A DNA stretch of 58,367 nucleotides, taken from positions 1-58,367 of the forward strand of contig DAOTZS010000208.1 of assembly GCA_034434335.1 (NCBI GenBank). The letters are read 5' to 3'. The translations under genes were made by a program, and so were the position numbers. The DNA comes from DAOTZS01 sp034434335 (GTDB lineage Bacteria; Chloroflexota; Anaerolineae; CG2-30-64-16). The notes under the pieces are model-generated. The model saw nothing but the letters and a program-made list of their open reading frames with translations, did no database searches and was not told the origin of the DNA. Positions 15,161-23,774 of this stretch are shown here, piece by piece (the first letter of the stretch is position 1; the number at the start of each line of letters is the position of its first letter).

Positions 15161-16555
15161 ATGTTCAAGAGCAGAATTCTGGCCCTGACAATGATCGTAG
15201 CTCTGGTTCTTGTAGCATGCGCGCCAGCCCAGATCCCGGCGCCAGCTCCTGCCCCCGCCGCAACCCAACCTCCCGCTCCAGAGAAGCCGGCCGCCAAACC
15301 GGCCGTCCAGGAACTGAAGATCTTCTGGGCCCAGTGGGATCCAGCCGACTATTTGCAGCAGATCGGCAACATGTATGAGAAGGAGACCGGTATCAAGGTT
15401 ACGGTGATCCAAGAGCCTTGGGGCTCCTTCGGCGACCGCTTTTTCACCGAGATGGCGGCCAAAGGCGATGCCTGGGATATGGTGGTAGGAGATAGCCAGT
15501 GGCTGGGCCAGGGTGCTACCCAAGGCCACTATGTTGAACTCACCGACTTCCTGGTTGGTGAGGGGATTGCCAACACGGTAACCGAGGCCACCCTCACTTA
15601 CTATGGTGAATATCCTACTGGCTCTGGCCACTACTGGGCCTATCCCACCGAGGGCGATGCAGTGGGTTGGGCGTATCGCAAGGACCTGTTCGAAGACCCC
15701 AACGAGCAGGCTGCCTTCAAGGAGAAGTACGGGTATGACCTGGGCGTGCCGCAGACCTATGATCAGCTCTACGACATCGCCAACTTCTTTACCCGGCCTG
15801 ACAAAGGCCTCTACGGTGTGGCAATCTATACTCAGAAGGACTACGATGCCATCACCATGGGGGTCGAGAACACCTTCTTCTCGTATGGCGCCCGCTGGCA
15901 GAACCCGGAGACCAACGAGGTGATCGGATGGACCAACTCCGACAAAGCCGTTGAGGGCCTGGAGCTTTACAAGAAGCTCTACGACTGCTGCCAGGTCCCT
16001 GGGCTGACCAACGCCTTCTTCAATGAAACCAATGAGGCGTTGATCAACGGTCAGGCCGCCATGATCATGAACTACTTTGCCTTCTTCCCTGCCCTGGCCA
16101 ACCCGGCGGCTAACCCCTTCGCCGAGGTCACCGGCTTCTTCTCCAGCCCGGTGGGCCCTTATGGCGATCGCCATGCGGCACTCGGTGGCCAGGGGATGAG
16201 CATTATCTCCTACATCAGCCCCGAGCGCCAGGAGGCAGCCAAAGACTTCATCCGCTGGTTTGCCAAGGATGAGATCCAGGCCAAGTGGGCTGAGCTGGGC
16301 GGCTTCACCTGCAACAAGAAGGTACTGGAGTCTGACGTCTTCAAGAAGGCGACGCCGTTCAACCCCGCCTTTGCCGAGACGATGACCTTCGTGATGGACT
16401 TCTGGAACATCCCGGTCTACAGCCAGCTCCTCGAAATCACGCAACGTGAACTGCATAAGTTCGTGGTTGGCAACGAGGGGACGGCCAAGGAGACTCTGGA
16501 TCGTATTGCGGAGCAGCACGACAAGATCCTGCGCGAGAACGGCTTCATCAAGTAG
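15161..16555 (+). CDS. Carbohydrate/glycerol-type ABC transporter substrate-binding lipoprotein
   Basis: The protein has 464 residues from ATG 15161 (AAAGGAGGAA upstream). It has a lipoprotein signal (LVLVAC, Cys near 19), an Ala/Pro linker, then an SBP_bac_1-type domain starting ELKIFWAQWDPADYLQ. The binding cleft is Trp/Tyr-rich (SGHYWAYPTEGDAVGWAYRKDL). It belongs to the MalE/UgpB superfamily; the accompanying two different ATPases and small membrane protein recall the Rhizobium glycerol importer (GlpV), but sugars or polyols cannot be excluded. A hairpin follows the stop codon. Confidence 0.9.
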   Translation: MFKSRILALTMIVALVLVACAPAQIPAPAPAPAATQPPAPEKPAAKPAVQELKIFWAQWDPADYLQQIGNMYEKETGIKVTVIQEPWGSFGDRFFTEMAAKGDAWDMVVGDSQWLGQGATQGHYVELTDFLVGEGIANTVTEATLTYYGEYPTGSGHYWAYPTEGDAVGWAYRKDLFEDPNEQAAFKEKYGYDLGVPQTYDQLYDIANFFTRPDKGLYGVAIYTQKDYDAITMGVENTFFSYGARWQNPETNEVIGWTNSDKAVEGLELYKKLYDCCQVPGLTNAFFNETNEALINGQAAMIMNYFAFFPALANPAANPFAEVTGFFSSPVGPYGDRHAALGGQGMSIISYISPERQEAAKDFIRWFAKDEIQAKWAELGGFTCNKKVLESDVFKKATPFNPAFAETMTFVMDFWNIPVYSQLLEITQRELHKFVVGNEGTAKETLDRIAEQHDKILRENGFIK

Positions 16556-16579
16556 TTGCCGCCGCGCCCGGTAGACCAC

Positions 16580-16614
16580 GGCAGGGGAGATGGCAAAGGT
16601 CCGTCTCCCCTGCC
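16580..16614 (+). promoter_or_regulatory. Intercistronic hairpin after the second binding-protein gene
   Basis: An 11-bp perfect stem (GGCAGGGGAGA, 16580-16590, with 16604-16614) has a 13-base loop and extends imperfectly outward through GTAGACC and GGTCTATAC. It has the same position and style as the hairpin after the first binding-protein gene. Confidence 0.72.
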
Positions 16615-16647
16615 TCGGTCTATACCAATGGCAGGAGAAAGTCTTGC

Positions 16648-17568
16648 ATGAAGTCAGACAATCCTGGCGGGCGCACCAGGCCACGTCGCTGGCAACTGAG
16701 TGACTCTGCGATTGTGCGCCTGTTTATTTTCCCCACCCTGGCGCTATTGATCGCCATGAACCTTTTCCCTCTCTTCTGGAGCCTCTACCTCAGCTTTACT
16801 GACTATTCGGCGATCGCCCCTCAGCCGCCAGTTTGGGTTGGTTTCAAGAACTACCGCGAGATTCTGCATGACAGGCAATTATGGATCTACTTTGCTACGA
16901 CGGGCCGTTATGCAGTGCTGGCGGTAGGGTTGGAGACCCTCGTGGGATTCGGCATGGCCATGCTGTTGCGCCAGCGCTTCAAGGGCAGTGGGCTAATTAC
17001 CACCCTTATTTTGATCCCCATGATGCTTTCCCCGGCTGTGGTGGGGATGTTCTGGAAGCTGATCTACAATCCCACCTTTGGGATTTTCAACTACCTGATA
17101 GGTTTCAGCCAGCCGGCCAGTGGTCCTGTCTGGTTGGGGAGCCCCAAGCTGGCCCTCTGGGCTGTGGTGATCGCTGACGTCTGGATGTGGAGCCCCTTCG
17201 TCATGTTGCTCTGCCTTTCCGGGCTGAACGCCATCCCCCAGTATCTCTATGAGGCGGCGGCAATAGACCGGGCAAGCTCCTGGCGCCAGTTCTGGCGGAT
17301 TACCCTGCCACAAGTGGCACCCCTGCTTCTGATCGCTATCCTCTTTCGCACCATTGAGGCCATCAAAGCTTTCGACATGGTCTTCCCTATGACTGGAGGT
17401 GGGCCGGGGGACGCAACAGAGCTGATAGCCGTTAACCTCTATCGTCAGGCCTTCCTTGGGCAGTGGCGTACAGGCCGTTCCAGCGCCCTGGCCTATATCA
17501 TCCTGATTATTGTCATCGCTGTCAGCAACATCTATATCAGGCTGCTCAACCGGCTGAGGAGGGAGTGA
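16648..17568 (+). CDS. ABC transporter permease 1 (MalF/UgpA/GlpP type)
   Basis: The protein has 306 residues with six hydrophobic segments. The EAA loop is YLYEAAAIDRASSWRQFW followed by RITLP, the coupling site for an ATPase. RBS CAGGAGAAA precedes ATG 16648. The N-terminal ~25 residues are polar and cytoplasmic. It is the second gene of the operon, pairs with permease 2 (3 bases downstream) and should form a heterodimeric channel. Confidence 0.93.
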   Translation: MKSDNPGGRTRPRRWQLSDSAIVRLFIFPTLALLIAMNLFPLFWSLYLSFTDYSAIAPQPPVWVGFKNYREILHDRQLWIYFATTGRYAVLAVGLETLVGFGMAMLLRQRFKGSGLITTLILIPMMLSPAVVGMFWKLIYNPTFGIFNYLIGFSQPASGPVWLGSPKLALWAVVIADVWMWSPFVMLLCLSGLNAIPQYLYEAAAIDRASSWRQFWRITLPQVAPLLLIAILFRTIEAIKAFDMVFPMTGGGPGDATELIAVNLYRQAFLGQWRTGRSSALAYIILIIVIAVSNIYIRLLNRLRRE

Positions 17569-17571
17569 TCC

Positions 17572-18612
17572 ATGGGCGGCGTGAAAGCGACCGGTATCTT
17601 CTTTAGGGGTACCACCACATCAATTCGTGTGGACAAGACGGGTATACGGGCACGCATAGGTGTGGCTGTGCGCGCTGTCCTGGCCGTAGCGATCGCCGTG
17701 ATCGTGCTCATACCGGTGGTCTGGATGGGGCTGACAGCTTTCAAGAAACACGCCGATGCCGTAGCTGTGCCACCCAAGGTCTTCTTTACCCCCCGCTTGC
17801 TGGACAGTTGGGTCTTCCTGTTCACAGATCGCCTGGTATTGTCTAAGCCCATGTTGGCGCAGTACCCTCCCGAGTGCACTCAATCATGGCAGGTGTGCCT
17901 GAAGAGCTGTCCCGAGGTGAGCCGCTGGTATGAATGTGTGGCATTGGAGAACGGCCAGTTAGTCACCGGCCCCAGCAAGTATCTGGAGCGCCTGCGCAAT
18001 TCCCTGATCATTGCGGGGTGCTCGACATTTCTGGCTGTTCTGCTGGGGCTTCTGGCCGGTTACGCTTTCAGCCGCTTTGAAATACCGGGCAAAGATGATC
18101 TGTTGTTCTTTATTCTCAGTACACGCATGCTCCCGGCTGTTGTGGTAACAATCCCCATCTTCCTCATGTACCGACGGCTGGGCCTGCACGACACCCATTT
18201 TGGGATGATCCTGCTTTACACTGTGTTCAACCTATCCTTGTCCGTCTGGCTGTTCCGAGGCTTTATTGATGAAATCCCCCGGGAGTATGAGGAAGCGGCG
18301 TTGGTGGATGGGTATACACGGCTGGAAGCATTCCGTAAAATCGTGCTTCCCAATGCGATGACCGGCATTGCCGCCACGACCGTCTTTTGTCTGATCTTCG
18401 CCTGGAACGAGTATGCCTTCGCGCTGATGCTCACCTCCGAGAAGGCGCGTACGCTGCCGCCGTTTATTCCTTCCATGATTGGCCGGGGTGTGGTGGAGTG
18501 GGAGGCCATCGCGGCCGGCTCCCTTGTGTTCCTGATCCCTGTTGTGATCGTGACCTTCGCGCTGCGGCAGTACTTGCTGCGTGGTGTCACCTTCGGCGCG
18601 ATACGCCAGTAA
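17572..18612 (+). CDS. ABC transporter permease 2 (MalG/UgpE/GlpQ type) with Cys-rich insertion
   Basis: The protein has 346 residues, longer than the usual ~280. The EAA loop is EYEEAALVDGYTRLEAFRKI. Between helix 1 and helix 2 there is an enlarged extracytoplasmic segment (residues ~75-140) with four cysteines within about 22 residues (positions near 101, 109, 113 and 122), which could form disulfides. GGAGGGAG precedes ATG 17572. It partners with permease 1. The insertion may contact the binding protein; this is inference. Confidence 0.92.
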   Translation: MGGVKATGIFFRGTTTSIRVDKTGIRARIGVAVRAVLAVAIAVIVLIPVVWMGLTAFKKHADAVAVPPKVFFTPRLLDSWVFLFTDRLVLSKPMLAQYPPECTQSWQVCLKSCPEVSRWYECVALENGQLVTGPSKYLERLRNSLIIAGCSTFLAVLLGLLAGYAFSRFEIPGKDDLLFFILSTRMLPAVVVTIPIFLMYRRLGLHDTHFGMILLYTVFNLSLSVWLFRGFIDEIPREYEEAALVDGYTRLEAFRKIVLPNAMTGIAATTVFCLIFAWNEYAFALMLTSEKARTLPPFIPSMIGRGVVEWEAIAAGSLVFLIPVVIVTFALRQYLLRGVTFGAIRQ

Positions 18613-18625
18613 TGAGTTAGGCAGT

Positions 18626-19741
18626 ATGGCTACAATAGAATTGCGTAAGGTTGAGAAGAAGTTCGGCGATCTGCACGCCGTCAAGCCCATGGACCTGACC
18701 ATCCATGATGGCGAGTTTGTGGTTTTGCTGGGCCCGTCAGGGTGTGGCAAGACCACCACCCTGCGGATGATTTCGGGCCTCGAAACGGTGACCAGCGGCC
18801 AGATCTTCATTGATGGCCGCGATGTCACGTGGGCCCATCCTAGCGACCGCAACATCGCGTTTGTGTTCCAGTTTTTCGCTCTCTACCCCCACATGACAGT
18901 ATGGCAGAATATTGCCTTCCCTCTTCAGTCAGAAGGCCAGGCGCGGGCCAATATCGAGAAGAGGGTGCAGGAGGTAGCGCGTGTCTTGCGCATTGAGCAC
19001 CTGCTGCACTTGCGGCCCAAGGCGCTCAGCGGCGGCGATAAGCAACGGGTGGCGCTGGCACGGGCGCTGGTACGCCGGCCGGCAGCCTTCCTGATGGATG
19101 AGCCGATTGGCGCGCTGGATGCTGACGCCCGGGAGACCATGCGTGCCGAGATCAAGCGCCTGCACCTGGCCCAAAACGCGACCACAGTTTACGTTACCCA
19201 TGATCAGATTGAAGCTATGGCGATGGGGGATCGGGTGGTAGTGATGTCAGAAGCGGTCGTCCAGCAGATAGGCACCCCGGCAGAGGTGTATTATAAGCCG
19301 GCCAATCTGTTTGTGGCTCGCTTTATCGGCAGCCCGGGCATGAACCTGGTGCGAGGCCACTATGCCGATGGGATAGTATACCTGCCTGGCGATAACCGTT
19401 ATCAGGTTCCTGCCTCATGGCGACCTGCTCTGCAAGAGGCCCTGGGTGGCCAGGGGGAGGTCATACTGGGCTTCCGCCCCGAGGCAGGCCGGCTCAGCAG
19501 CGAAGGGGCATTGGCCGCCCAGGTATACGCGAGCGATCTGCACGGCGCCTATACCATGCTGCACCTCAGCTTGAACGACGAACTGATCCATATCCGTACA
19601 GAGCGCAGCCAGGGCTATCATCCTATCGGCGTCGTAGTGCGATTTGACATACTCTCAGATATGGTCCGCTTCTTTGATCCGCGTACCGAGAAGGCCATTC
19701 GTAGGGTTGGCAGCGGTTCGCCGGCCGAGGAGGTAGGTTGA
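18626..19741 (+). CDS. ABC transporter ATPase 1 (MalK/UgpC/GlpS type)
   Basis: The protein has 371 residues from ATG 18626; an in-frame start at 18581 would overlap the permease. Walker A is GPSGCGKTTT, the Q-loop VFQFFALYPHM, the signature LSGGDKQRVALARAL, Walker B FLMDEPIGALD and the switch His VYVTHDQIEAM. A C-terminal TOBE-type regulatory region (residues ~240-371) is present. All catalytic motifs look intact. It overlaps the next ATPase gene by one base (TGATG). Confidence 0.93.
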   Translation: MATIELRKVEKKFGDLHAVKPMDLTIHDGEFVVLLGPSGCGKTTTLRMISGLETVTSGQIFIDGRDVTWAHPSDRNIAFVFQFFALYPHMTVWQNIAFPLQSEGQARANIEKRVQEVARVLRIEHLLHLRPKALSGGDKQRVALARALVRRPAAFLMDEPIGALDADARETMRAEIKRLHLAQNATTVYVTHDQIEAMAMGDRVVVMSEAVVQQIGTPAEVYYKPANLFVARFIGSPGMNLVRGHYADGIVYLPGDNRYQVPASWRPALQEALGGQGEVILGFRPEAGRLSSEGALAAQVYASDLHGAYTMLHLSLNDELIHIRTERSQGYHPIGVVVRFDILSDMVRFFDPRTEKAIRRVGSGSPAEEVG

Positions 19742-20802
19742 TGGCCAGCGTTGAGTTGCGGCGCATTACCAAGCGTTTCAAAGCTGTCACAGCTCTGAAC
19801 GGCGTTTCCTTTGATGTCAAGGAGGGAGAGTTCTTCGTTTTGCTGGGCCCTACTGGTGCGGGCAAGACAACCACCCTGCGGGTCATCGCTGGCTTAGAGC
19901 GGCCGGACCAGGGAGAGGTGTTGTTCGACGGCGAGCCGGTGAACCACCTGAGCCCCTCAGAGCGCGACGTGGCCTTTGTCTTTGAGCAGTACTCTCTCTA
20001 CCCCTCGATGTCGGTGTATGATAACCTGGCCTTTCCCCTCCGTTCACCTTTGCGGCGGATGCCCGAACCCGAGATCCGTCGCCGGGTTCAAGAGACCGCC
20101 GAGAAGCTTCGCATCAGCCATCTGTTGCAACGCACAACAGCCCATCTCTCTGGGGGAGAGATGCAGCGGGTATCGTTAGGAAGGGCGCTGGTGCGGGACC
20201 CGCGTATCTTTCTCATGGACGAGCCCCTATCGAATCTGGACGCCAAGCTGCGAGAGGCCCTGCGTGTTGAGCTCAAGCATCTCCAGAAGACCGAGGGTAG
20301 CACAACTCTATTCGTTACCCATGATCAGATCGAAGCCCTCACCATGGGTGACCGGATAGGGGTGCTCTCTAGAGGGCACATTATCCAGATTGGCACGCCC
20401 GAGGATATCTATGACCGGCCTGCGACCACTTTTGTCGCTCAACTGGTGGGTACCCCCCGGATTAACTTGGTGGAAGCCCACCGCGAAGATGATACCCTAT
20501 ATATTAGCGATAGCCCCGTGCGTCTGCCCCTTCCCCCGGGCCGCGACGTCCCCCCTACCTTGCTGGTGGGGGTGCGCCCCGAGGATGTGCGTATTCACGC
20601 GGAGGGAGAGTTCCTGGCGGAGATCGCTTTGACTGAGCCATTGGGAGTAGAGACAATCTTGCACCTGAGGGCAGGCAAGCAGACCTTGCTAAGCATTGTG
20701 CCGGGGATGACCGATTTACGGGTGAAAGATCAGGTGCGGTTCAGCATTCTGCGTGAGCGGTTGCATTATTTCCGGCCAGACGGAACAAGGATCACGGGAT
20801 GA
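19741..20802 (+). CDS. ABC transporter ATPase 2 (MalK/UgpC/GlpT type), altered Q-loop
   Basis: The protein has 353 residues from ATG 19741, with GAGGAGGT upstream. Walker A is GPTGAGKTTT, the signature LSGGEMQRVSLGRAL, Walker B FLMDEPLSNLD and the switch His FVTHDQIEAL. The Q-loop reads VFEQYSLYPSM, where the usual Gln after VF is Glu with Gln one place later. It shares overall layout with ATPase 1 and probably forms a heterodimer with it, giving one normal and one modified ATP site. It includes a C-terminal TOBE region. Confidence 0.93.
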   Translation: MASVELRRITKRFKAVTALNGVSFDVKEGEFFVLLGPTGAGKTTTLRVIAGLERPDQGEVLFDGEPVNHLSPSERDVAFVFEQYSLYPSMSVYDNLAFPLRSPLRRMPEPEIRRRVQETAEKLRISHLLQRTTAHLSGGEMQRVSLGRALVRDPRIFLMDEPLSNLDAKLREALRVELKHLQKTEGSTTLFVTHDQIEALTMGDRIGVLSRGHIIQIGTPEDIYDRPATTFVAQLVGTPRINLVEAHREDDTLYISDSPVRLPLPPGRDVPPTLLVGVRPEDVRIHAEGEFLAEIALTEPLGVETILHLRAGKQTLLSIVPGMTDLRVKDQVRFSILRERLHYFRPDGTRITG

Positions 20803-20853
20803 GAGCCCGGCTGTCTCGTGAGATGAACGCGGCAACATAGTGAGGCCAAGAAA

Positions 20854-21141
20854 ATGACCTGGCAATTCCTGATATTCATTGTTTGCTTCCTGGCCATCTT
20901 GATCGCTTTCATTTACTCCATTGTGTATCTGGCGCGCAGGCTGCATGGACGTGTTCCACCGCGCATCTATAGCCGGATCGAACTGACCATCATTGCCGGC
21001 ATCATCCTCGGTGTGGTGGGCATGTTTCAGCCTTGGATCCATGATGCATATCGCGTGGGCTTCTACATCCTGCTTTTCTCCACCCTCTCCTTCATTGTCT
21101 GGAGCCATATAACCCCAGCGCAAGCTCAGGATGGCTCATAA
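20854..21141 (+). CDS. Small membrane protein of the ABC operon (unknown function)
   Basis: The protein has 95 residues with three hydrophobic segments (about 5-27, 45-62 and 68-85). The middle carries GMFQPW and the end FIVWSHITP. It lies 51 bases after ATPase 2. The Rhizobium glycerol importer also has two ATPases and a small membrane protein (GlpU); this protein has the same size class and position, but I do not see direct sequence identity to GlpU that I could vouch for. A role as transporter accessory subunit is an inference from position. Confidence 0.7.
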   Translation: MTWQFLIFIVCFLAILIAFIYSIVYLARRLHGRVPPRIYSRIELTIIAGIILGVVGMFQPWIHDAYRVGFYILLFSTLSFIVWSHITPAQAQDGS

Positions 21142-21165
21142 TCTGCTGCCCAGGGCGAAAAAGAA

Positions 21166-21202
21166 CGGGGGCTGGAAGTCACGCTGGCTTCCCCAGCCCC
21201 CG
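21166..21202. terminator. Hairpin between convergent units
   Basis: CGGGGGCTGG (from 21166) pairs with the CCAGCCCCCG end (to 21202), with extra AAG/CTT pairing near the loop. It sits between the ABC operon and the convergent kinase gene. No clear U-run occurs on either side, so it may be a bidirectional but not classical terminator. Confidence 0.55.
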
Positions 21203-21234
21203 CTCGTAAGGCGCCAGGCATTCTTCAGAGACGG

Positions 21235-22752
21235 TCAGTTGGTGAGCGCATCAAAGGTGGGTTTCAAGGCTCTATAGAGTGCCCGGTAGGACGGATACAA
21301 CCTCTGGTAGACCATAACCGCGTCAGGCTGGGGTGCTGTGCTGCTGATGACCCGGATAGCTTTGTTCACCGCCTCGTGGACATCCTTGTAGACCCCTGTG
21401 CCTACCCCAGCCAGCAGAGCCGCGCCGAAAGCCGCCCCCTCCGTCACATTGACCAATACCAGTTCGGTATTGAACACGTCGGCCTGGATCTGCCGCCAAA
21501 GCGCGCTGCGTGCGCCACCGCCGGATGCCCGCACCTGCTCAATCGGCACCCCTAACTGTTTAATCAGCTCCAGGCTGTCGCGTAATCCGAAAGATACTCC
21601 CTCCAGCACCGCGCGCACCAGATGTGCCTTCGTATGACGTAAGGTCAAGCCAACAAAGGCCCCCCGCGCATTGGGATCTGGATAAGGGCAGCGTTCGCCT
21701 GTCAGATAGGGCAAGAAGAGCAGGCCTTCAGCCCCCGGGGGCACGGTAGCCGCTTCACGCGTCAGGATCTCATAGGGATCCTCCTTGGTCAGGTTGGCCA
21801 CAGCGTGCTCAGGCTGGCCAAGGGCATCGCGGAACCAGCGGAATGCACCGCCGGCCGAGAGCATGACCCCCATAGCGTGCCAGGCACCCGGGACAGCGTG
21901 GCAGAAGATGTGCAGCCGGCCCTCAGGCTCAGCCACGAACCGATCCAGATGAGCAAAGACTACGCCACTGGTCCCGCTGGTGACCGAAATGACCCCTGAG
22001 CGCACGATGCCACTTCCGACAGCCTGGGCAGCCTGGTCACCACCCCCACCGACAACGGGCGTCCCGGCTGGTAAGCCTGTCGCCTGCGCAGCCTCGCGGG
22101 TCACGGATCCCGACACCACGTGCGATTCCGCGCAGGCTGGCAGCCACGCGGGCGGGATCTCCAGCAGCCCGGTCATCTCTGCTGACCAACGACGCATTCT
22201 GACATCAAACAGGGAGGTGCCAGAGGCGTCAGATACTTCGGTGGCATATTCGCCTGTAAGGCGCAGCCGCACGTAATCTTTAGGCAGCAGGATATGCGCC
22301 ACCCTGGCATACACCTCTGGCTCGTTTTGGCGCACCCATAAGATCTTAGGGGCGGTGAAGCCGGGTAGGACGGGATTGGCTGTCCACTCCAGCACGCGCT
22401 CCAAGCCCCCAGCGCGTCGGGTAATCTCCTCGCATTGAGGGCCGGTGCGCTGATCGTTCCAGAGGATGGCGGGGCGCAGGACGTTATCCCCTTTATCCAG
22501 CAGAACCAGTCCGTGCATCTGGCCTGTGAGGCCAATGCCCTGGATTTGGGCATGGTCCACCCCTGGTGTTGACAGCACGCGCCGGATGGCACGCTGGCAT
22601 CCGTGCCACCAATCTTCCGGGTTCTGTTCGCTCCACAGCGGCTTGGGCGTATAAAGCGGGTATTCCTCTGTAGCGCTGGCGACCACTTCGCCCTGCGTGT
22701 TCACCAGCAAAGCTTTTGCGCCAGTCGTGCTGACATCAATGCCTAGTAGCAT
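21235..22752 (-). CDS. xylB: Xylulokinase-type FGGY carbohydrate kinase
   Basis: The protein has 505 residues, the full family length, with GAGGAG before ATG 22752. The N-terminus LLGIDVSTTGAKALLV is the phosphate-binding start of FGGY kinases; GLTGQMHGLVLLD and ILWNDQRT are xylulokinase marks (the Met-His pair at the sugar site); GGGGDQAAQAVGSG and ASGGGARSALWRQIQAD are the C-terminal motifs. It phosphorylates D-xylulose or a related ketose or polyol in the cytoplasm. It is the last gene of the long minus-strand run, 101 bases after the hydrolase gene. Confidence 0.88.
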   Translation of the reverse strand: MLLGIDVSTTGAKALLVNTQGEVVASATEEYPLYTPKPLWSEQNPEDWWHGCQRAIRRVLSTPGVDHAQIQGIGLTGQMHGLVLLDKGDNVLRPAILWNDQRTGPQCEEITRRAGGLERVLEWTANPVLPGFTAPKILWVRQNEPEVYARVAHILLPKDYVRLRLTGEYATEVSDASGTSLFDVRMRRWSAEMTGLLEIPPAWLPACAESHVVSGSVTREAAQATGLPAGTPVVGGGGDQAAQAVGSGIVRSGVISVTSGTSGVVFAHLDRFVAEPEGRLHIFCHAVPGAWHAMGVMLSAGGAFRWFRDALGQPEHAVANLTKEDPYEILTREAATVPPGAEGLLFLPYLTGERCPYPDPNARGAFVGLTLRHTKAHLVRAVLEGVSFGLRDSLELIKQLGVPIEQVRASGGGARSALWRQIQADVFNTELVLVNVTEGAAFGAALLAGVGTGVYKDVHEAVNKAIRVISSTAPQPDAVMVYQRLYPSYRALYRALKPTFDALTN

Positions 22753-22853
22753 GGTTAAGACTCCTCATTCTTGTGTAATCATGGCAAGCCGAAAGCACCT
22801 GTATGTTCTGGATCAGCCGAAGAGGGAATTCCCGGAGCCGCGCGGTCAGCCCT

Positions 22854-23774
22854 TCACAGATGTTGGGTGAAGAACTCGATACAGCGGCGCCGATACTCTT
22901 GCGGATAGAAATGGTCCACGTTGCGGTGTCCTGCTTCGGGGACACGCCACAACTGCGCCTCAGGTCCAGCCGCGGCCACAAGCTGACGCAAATCCTCGGG
23001 AGGTAGATAGGGGTCTCCGTCGCCATGAATGAAGAGAATAGGCCGCGGCCAGAGCTGTCCAACCCACCGCACCGGCTCATAACGGAACAGATTGGCTCGC
23101 ACGCGCAGGGAAGTGGCGGCCAGCACCAGCCAGGCCAACCAGCCGGCCAGCCAGCGTGGAAGTCCCCGCTCTGTCCCCCATACCCTGAGCGCGCTGCACA
23201 TGCGAGCTGGACCACCATCAGAGATCACAGCACCCACTTGAGGACAAAGAGGAGCAGTCAGCATTGCTACCATTCCACCCATCGAGAATCCCAGTAGCCC
23301 GATGCGTTCGATCCCCCTGCTACGCACAAAGTCCACTGCCCCCAGGACATCCTGCCGCTCCAGATAGCCGGCAGTAGTGATCTGCCCCTCGCTACGGCCA
23401 TGGTTACGGAAATCGAACATCAGCACGTTGAACCCTGCCTCATGAAAGGCCGGCACATACTGGAGGTCAGGATCCATGCTGCCACCGTAACCGTGGAGGA
23501 AGATCACTGCCCGCTCTGAACCCGGGGCTGGTATCCACCAGCCCCGCAGGAGCACTCCATCGCGCGCTGGGAAAGCGACCTCTTCGAAGGGTAATCCGTA
23601 TTGGGCAGGACTGCAGCTCTGATCAGGCCGGCGGCGCCTCGTGAACATATGAGATAGGCCCAGCCCCAGGGTCACAGGCAGCAGCACGACCGACAACAAG
23701 AAGACAAGGAGTCTGCGCCGGCGTCTCATCTTCGCGGTTGGATGGCTCTGCAAACTTCTGTTGTCACCGGGCAA
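22854..23774 (-). CDS. Alpha/beta hydrolase, membrane-anchored
   Basis: The protein has 306 residues if TTG 23774 is the start (AAAGGAG lies 4 bases upstream, inside the preceding gene); ATG 23729 is the alternative and lacks an RBS. After a basic N-terminus, residues ~22-42 are a membrane anchor. FLHGYGGS is the oxyanion region, FDFRNHGRSEG the next loop, GFSMGG the nucleophile elbow (Ser), FIHGDGDPYLPP carries the acid and EAGHRNVD the His. It is a Hydrolase_4/BAAT-like esterase or lipase of unknown substrate. It overlaps the upstream lipoprotein gene by 11 bases. Confidence 0.82.
   Translation of the reverse strand: MPGDNRSLQSHPTAKMRRRRRLLVFLLSVVLLPVTLGLGLSHMFTRRRRPDQSCSPAQYGLPFEEVAFPARDGVLLRGWWIPAPGSERAVIFLHGYGGSMDPDLQYVPAFHEAGFNVLMFDFRNHGRSEGQITTAGYLERQDVLGAVDFVRSRGIERIGLLGFSMGGMVAMLTAPLCPQVGAVISDGGPARMCSALRVWGTERGLPRWLAGWLAWLVLAATSLRVRANLFRYEPVRWVGQLWPRPILFIHGDGDPYLPPEDLRQLVAAAGPEAQLWRVPEAGHRNVDHFYPQEYRRRCIEFFTQHL

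Noticed and set aside
16556..16647. Rho-independent terminator after the second binding-protein gene
   Set aside because: The hairpin lacks a U-run and the next permease gene follows at once with its own RBS, so the operon continues.
15140..16684. 514-codon minus-strand frame opposite the binding-protein gene
   Set aside because: The plus-strand gene has a lipoprotein signal, RBS and family motifs; the opposite frame has none.
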